Shown here one piece after another: positions 60,671 to 64,000 of a stretch of 64,000 nucleotides of DNA. The notes under the pieces were generated by a model. The model did no database searches and had not been told where the DNA came from. It saw only the letters and a program-made list of their open reading frames with translations. The number at the start of each line of letters is the position of its first letter. Position 1 is the stretch's first letter. A program made the position numbers and the translations under genes. The stretch comes from Chryseobacterium pennae (GTDB lineage: Bacteria > Bacteroidota > Bacteroidia > Flavobacteriales > Weeksellaceae), in NCBI RefSeq assembly GCF_003385515.1, contig NZ_QNVT01000013.1:88884-152883 (forward strand), read 5' to 3'.

Positions 60671-61009
60671 CTAATGTTTATGTTTTTTTAAATTGATAAA
60701 ATGTGCTGTAATCAGCCCCGCAGCTCCCGCATAGATCAATGGCAGATGAATTTCAAATATAAAATCAGTTAATATTGAAACGGCAATTAACCCGATTGAA
60801 CCCCAGAATAAAATTGACAGCCAATGATTGGTCATATGCCTTGTTTGTCTGTATACCACAAAGGTTCCAATCAAAAGAAATGTAAGGTCGATATACGGAT
60901 TATGTGATATTCCCAAAGGAATGATAAGCAATAAAGGGAAAACAATACAATGAATCAGGCATAAAACCGCGGCTGAGATTCCTACTGCATCAAGAAATTT
61001 AGACTTCAT
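60671..61009 (-). CDS. MerC-domain membrane protein
   Basis: The protein has 112 residues and four membrane helices, with the MerC motif CLIHCIVFPLLLIIP in the first half; the Cys pair could bind Hg, Zn or related ions. The tail is basic with histidines (KKHKH). It is divergent from a Fur-family gene over an operator pair and lies six bases upstream of the CobW gene start, so it forms an operon with it. In this context a zinc-uptake role is more likely than mercury resistance, since no mer genes are present. Confidence 0.88.
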   Translation of the reverse strand: MKSKFLDAVGISAAVLCLIHCIVFPLLLIIPLGISHNPYIDLTFLLIGTFVVYRQTRHMTNHWLSILFWGSIGLIAVSILTDFIFEIHLPLIYAGAAGLITAHFINLKKHKH

Positions 61010-61036
61010 AAAAGATCAGGATTTGAATTTGTTATT

Positions 61037-61089
61037 GTAACTTTGTTGCAAATGTAAATATAAAAACCTAAATAACGCAACTTTGTTGC
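61037..61089. promoter_or_regulatory. Twin Fur/Zur-type operators in divergent promoter
   Basis: GTAAC-TTT-GTTGC (61037-61049) and GCAAC-TTT-GTTGC (61077-61089; perfect arms) share AACTTTGTTGCA and lie 40 bases apart. A plus-strand -7 element TAACTTTG (61038-61045) lies within the first box, and a minus-strand one, TACATTTG (61056-61049), overlaps its edge. This allows joint repression of the Fur-family gene and of merC-cobW. Confidence 0.7.
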
Positions 61090-61097
61090 ATTAAAAT

Positions 61098-61490
61098 ATG
61101 AAACAAGTCAGAAATACGCATGCCAAAACTGAAATTTTAAACCTTATTAATGGCTCAGAGGTAGCTTTAAGTCATTCTGATATTCAAAAGCAGCTAGGTG
61201 ATTTGTGTAATAGAGTTACGATTTACAGGGTTTTGGAACGCCTTGAAAATGAAGGTGCTATTCACAGGATTGTCAATGTGGATGGTGTGGTTAATTTTGC
61301 AAAATGCATTGGGAAGTGTACTCATGAACAGCATTTTCATAACCATGTACATTTTAACTGTAAAAAATGTCATTCTGTGACGTGTATTGAGAATGCGATC
61401 CCGGAAATTAGCTTACCGGAGCATTTTATTGCTGAGGAATATAATTTTATTATCAGTGGAGTGTGTCCAAAATGTACGATGGAAGCATAA
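61098..61490 (+). CDS. Fur-family repressor, probably Zur
   Basis: This is a 130-residue protein. The winged helix is VALSHSDIQKQLGDLCNRVT ... IYRVLERLENEGAIHRI. The metal-binding half has FAKCIGKCTHEQHFHNHVHF, CKKC and CPKC, giving a structural Cys4 zinc site and a His-rich sensor site. The divergent partner genes (MerC, CobW GTPase) are of the type repressed by Zur, so zinc sensing is favoured over iron. Confidence 0.88.
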   Translation: MKQVRNTHAKTEILNLINGSEVALSHSDIQKQLGDLCNRVTIYRVLERLENEGAIHRIVNVDGVVNFAKCIGKCTHEQHFHNHVHFNCKKCHSVTCIENAIPEISLPEHFIAEEYNFIISGVCPKCTMEA

Positions 61491-61510
61491 ATAAATTCCA
61501 GATACAGATT

Positions 61511-62386
61511 TTAATTTCCTCTGTATGCAGAAGGTGTCATGCTGGTGTATCTTTTGAAAAACCGACAGAACAGTGATGATTCAGTAAAATTTAATACATC
61601 AGTAATTTCCATTACCGACAGATTGGTAGTTTTCAATAAAGATTTGGCTTGTGCTATAACCGCTTCATTGATCCAGACCAGGATAGACTTCCCTGTCTGT
61701 TTACGTATTATTGTAGTCAGGTATTTACTGGTGAGATGCATTTTCTGTGCATAAAAGGAAACACTTCTTTCTTCTTTATGATAGCGGTATAATAAATCAA
61801 AAAAAATAACTGTTAACTCTGTTGCTCTTGTATACCTTTGACCCTGTTCACCATTAGTAAAATATACATCTTTTACTTCTGCCAAAAGAGCTAACAACAG
61901 GAATTGAAGTATATCTGTCTTACTCCTGCTTTCTTCTCTATGATAATGCGTAGAAATACTCGTATGATGTTGTCTAAAGATCTCAAAACCTTCATTATTT
62001 AACCTGAGACATGGTATTTGCCTTACTTCGTGAAAAAACAGGTAGTTACTCGAAAGAGAATCTTTGGAAATAAAATCCAGATCGAAAAAAATAGTGTCTA
62101 TATGCAGATCTTCAGATATCTCTATCGGTTCCATCATAGAACCGGGAAGTACAACCATCAGAGTATAGGGTTCCAATAGTCTTTTCTGAAAATTTATTTT
62201 CAGTTCTGCCCTCCCTTTTACACAGATGGCGCAGATAAAACCATTGACAGTATGCGGATAATTTGTTAACCCCTTTCGTACAGAATCTTCTGCTCTGTTT
62301 ACGACAATTCCTTCTACATTCTGTAATCCTATTTTCTCAGACACATAAGATATACTGTAACTTTCAACATCTCTCACGCTTTCCAT
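61511..62386 (-). CDS. AraC-family transcriptional regulator
   Basis: This 291-residue protein has an N-terminal cupin-like sensor (GFICAICVKGRAELKINFQ ... LMVVLPGSMMEPI) and a C-terminal AraC HTH pair (SVSFYAQKMHLTSKYLTTII, VMEITDVLNFTESSLFCRFF) ending MTPSAYR. It is divergent from the M24-type gene across 142 bases and probably controls it. Confidence 0.9.
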   Translation of the reverse strand: MESVRDVESYSISYVSEKIGLQNVEGIVVNRAEDSVRKGLTNYPHTVNGFICAICVKGRAELKINFQKRLLEPYTLMVVLPGSMMEPIEISEDLHIDTIFFDLDFISKDSLSSNYLFFHEVRQIPCLRLNNEGFEIFRQHHTSISTHYHREESRSKTDILQFLLLALLAEVKDVYFTNGEQGQRYTRATELTVIFFDLLYRYHKEERSVSFYAQKMHLTSKYLTTIIRKQTGKSILVWINEAVIAQAKSLLKTTNLSVMEITDVLNFTESSLFCRFFKRYTSMTPSAYRGN

Positions 62387-62528
62387 GCTATAAATTAAAT
62401 TTCAGGTAAAGAAGATATTTATTTTCCAATAAAACAAACGTATTGCACATTTATTCTTCTTCCGGGATAATATGCTTCGATCACCGATCCGCTTACTTTG
62501 CATCAGAATAATTAATAAAGATTGAGTT

Positions 62529-63797
62529 ATGAAAAAAAACATGGAAATACCATTGCCTTTATCATTGAAAGAGCGTGATCGTCGTTGGGATATTGCACGC
62601 ATTATTATGAGAAAAAATGAACTGGACACTCTGATTATTTACGGAGACAGAGAATCTGCAGCACCTGCCCCGTTTTCTATTGATCATTATTTTACTAATG
62701 ACAGACTTGGGTCTGTTGTGATATTTCACAAGGAAGAAAAGCCAATTGTTGTCACTTTTGCTTCAATGATGGTCGCTGACCATATGCAGGCTTCCCTTCG
62801 TGGAGATCAGCAATGGATTGAGCCTGAACAAATCTATGTTGGTAAAACTGGAGCCAGTATTGGAAATATCCTTAAAGAAAAAGGACTTTCAAATACACCT
62901 AAGATTGGAATAATCGGTTTAGAGCCTTACCCACCCTTCTATTTTGACGGAGCGCTCCCCCATCGAACATGGAAAGGGATCATGGAAGCCTTTCCAAATG
63001 CTGAAATAAAGCCCGTTTATATGGATTTTTTCAAACTGACTGCTCCAAAAAGTGATGAAGAACTGGCTTTAATCAGATATGCTGCCCACATTGGGGAAGC
63101 AATGAGTGAAGCCATGCGGATTACTGTTAAACCCGGAGTAAGTGAAGCTGAAGTAGCAGCTGCTATTACTTCAACCTGTATTTCAATGGGAGGGTTTACG
63201 GCTGAAATATTAATGGGATCAGGGCCTGAATATATTGGATGGGGGCCGCCTGCCTGGCAATATCGGTCACAGGCTCCTCGAATCATTAAAGAAGGAGACA
63301 TTGTTTTATCTGAGATCTTTGCGCTGTATGGGATGTATGAAACTCAGCATCAGGCAGCAGTGGCAGTTGGAGATATTCATCCAAATCTTGAGCGTGCAGC
63401 CCTTGTCGCCAGTGCGTGTTATGAAGCAGGAGTTGATGTTTTGAAATCGGGAAAAACTTTTGGAGAAGTTGTTGATGTCATGGAAAGACCACTTTTAGAA
63501 GCTGGCGGATGGCATGTACATCCTTTGATTCACAGTATAAATCCTTATGGTCCTATTGGATTTGGAACCGCTCCGGGGATAGAAATACTCCCACAAGCTG
63601 CCCGATATGGAAATGTGGGGAGGTTACCCAATCCCGGCAGAGATTTAGTACTGGAGGAAGGAATGTGCTTTGCTTTTGAACCCAATTGTGCTTTTGGAAA
63701 TCATCTTGCGAATATTGGAGGAACTGTAATTGTTGGCAGTGACAGAGGGATTGAGCTCAATACCAACTCTACTCATCTGATGAGGGCAGAATATTAA
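62529..63797 (+). CDS. M24-fold enzyme (creatinase/prolidase-like) with altered metal site
   Basis: The protein has 422 residues. The N-terminal creatinase-type domain (1-~165) is followed by the pita-bread fold from KLTAPKSDEELALIRYAA on. The usual M24 ligand segment (GD..D.G....Y.SD.TR) reads GDIVLSEIFALYGMYETQHQ, so at least the first two Asp ligands are replaced. A histidine remains in HPLIHSINP, and glutamates in FAFEPNC and near the end. It is more like creatinase or DddP-type relatives than a peptidase; the reaction is unknown. It is divergent from an AraC regulator. Confidence 0.82.
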   Translation: MKKNMEIPLPLSLKERDRRWDIARIIMRKNELDTLIIYGDRESAAPAPFSIDHYFTNDRLGSVVIFHKEEKPIVVTFASMMVADHMQASLRGDQQWIEPEQIYVGKTGASIGNILKEKGLSNTPKIGIIGLEPYPPFYFDGALPHRTWKGIMEAFPNAEIKPVYMDFFKLTAPKSDEELALIRYAAHIGEAMSEAMRITVKPGVSEAEVAAAITSTCISMGGFTAEILMGSGPEYIGWGPPAWQYRSQAPRIIKEGDIVLSEIFALYGMYETQHQAAVAVGDIHPNLERAALVASACYEAGVDVLKSGKTFGEVVDVMERPLLEAGGWHVHPLIHSINPYGPIGFGTAPGIEILPQAARYGNVGRLPNPGRDLVLEEGMCFAFEPNCAFGNHLANIGGTVIVGSDRGIELNTNSTHLMRAEY

Positions 63798-63828
63798 TAA
63801 AACAGTAAGAGTAAAAAAGTTTTCTAAA

Positions 63829-63858
63829 AAATAGTCCTTCCGGCTGGAAGGATTATTT
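63829..63858 (+). terminator. Terminator of the M24-fold gene
   Basis: AAATAGTCCTTCC (63829-63841) pairs with GGAAGGATTATTT (63846-63858) over 13 bp with one G-T pair and the loop GGCT. The last ~140 bases of the window are AT-rich and show no gene. Confidence 0.85.
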
Positions 63859-64000
63859 CTATATTATTAATAGCCACGAATGCACACTAATTATTTTATT
63901 TGTGTATTCTAAGACATATGCAAATTATATCTTGTTAAATTTACAAAAGGTTCCTCTCTTTTTACCACAGCAAATATTCTATAGATCAGTTTGCAACATA

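Noticed and set aside
60671..61009. MerC as evidence for a mercury-resistance operon
   Set aside because: No merA, merT, merP or MerR is present; the Fur-type repressor and CobW GTPase favour zinc.

Overview
The window looks like chromosomal DNA of a Chryseobacterium-type flavobacterium (Bacteroidota). The evidence is low GC, many promoter-like TAnnTTTG (-7) elements, little use of Shine-Dalgarno sites, two surface proteins with T9SS C-terminal sorting domains, and gene sets typical of the group (CzcA fused to TolC, DUF6428/ACR3 arsenic operon, SymE next to an XRE regulator, a small 'bacteriocin-like' peptide). No rRNA, tRNA, CRISPR array or intact IS element was seen. Coordinates were read by eye, and family names come from recognised motifs, not from database searches.

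Layout. 1-3033: biotin genes (end of bioD, bioB, bioA) with a duplicated ~200-bp repeat between bioB and bioA. 3.2-9.5 kb: a T9SS surface protein, a CynX-type MFS pump divergent from an AraC regulator, a MATE pump and an unknown protein. 9.5-13.9 kb: a Na+/H+ antiporter, then an MFS/siderophore-reductase/Crp-Fnr operon; both transcription units carry an FNR-like box at the same distance from the promoter. 14-20 kb: a CzcA-type metal efflux system (small His-containing protein, RND pump fused to its TolC, lipoprotein adaptor). 20.2-25.9 kb: a lipoprotein, a secreted TIM-barrel protein, and an ArsR-SRPBCC-YdeI-DoxX-DUF4256 operon heavily invaded by repeats and 8-bp tandem arrays. 26-30.2 kb: a possible defence/addiction islet (PHP-SMC ATPase of TrlF type, XRE regulator, SymE toxin) followed by a GC-rich double palindrome. 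32.7-35.3 kb: the arsenic operon. 36-46 kb: an accessory zone with immunity-like acidic proteins, gene remnants, a rifampin-phosphotransferase-like enzyme inserted between 110-bp direct repeats, an APH-like kinase, a frameshifted LRR gene and a BspA-like T9SS protein. 47-53 kb: a Crp/GNAT pair, and an envelope-stress cluster (two ferritin-like proteins, fasciclin, MsrB, ECF sigma and anti-sigma). 52.9-56.2 kb: metE behind a cobalamin riboswitch, divergent from an Lrp gene with twin palindromic operators. 56.4 kb: a glycine-zipper, leader-bearing peptide, the best candidate for an undescribed secreted peptide. 57-64 kb: XRE-S24 regulator, Tat alkaline phosphatase, a zinc-type locus (Fur family, MerC, CobW GTPase with a broken start), an AraC regulator and an unusual M24/creatinase-fold enzyme.

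Recurring themes. Intergenic DNA is rich in dispersed and tandem repeats that carry pieces of neighbouring genes. Two genes (LRR at 43-45 kb and CobW at 60 kb) are broken at short poly-A tracts, which could be real slippage sites, decay or sequencing error.
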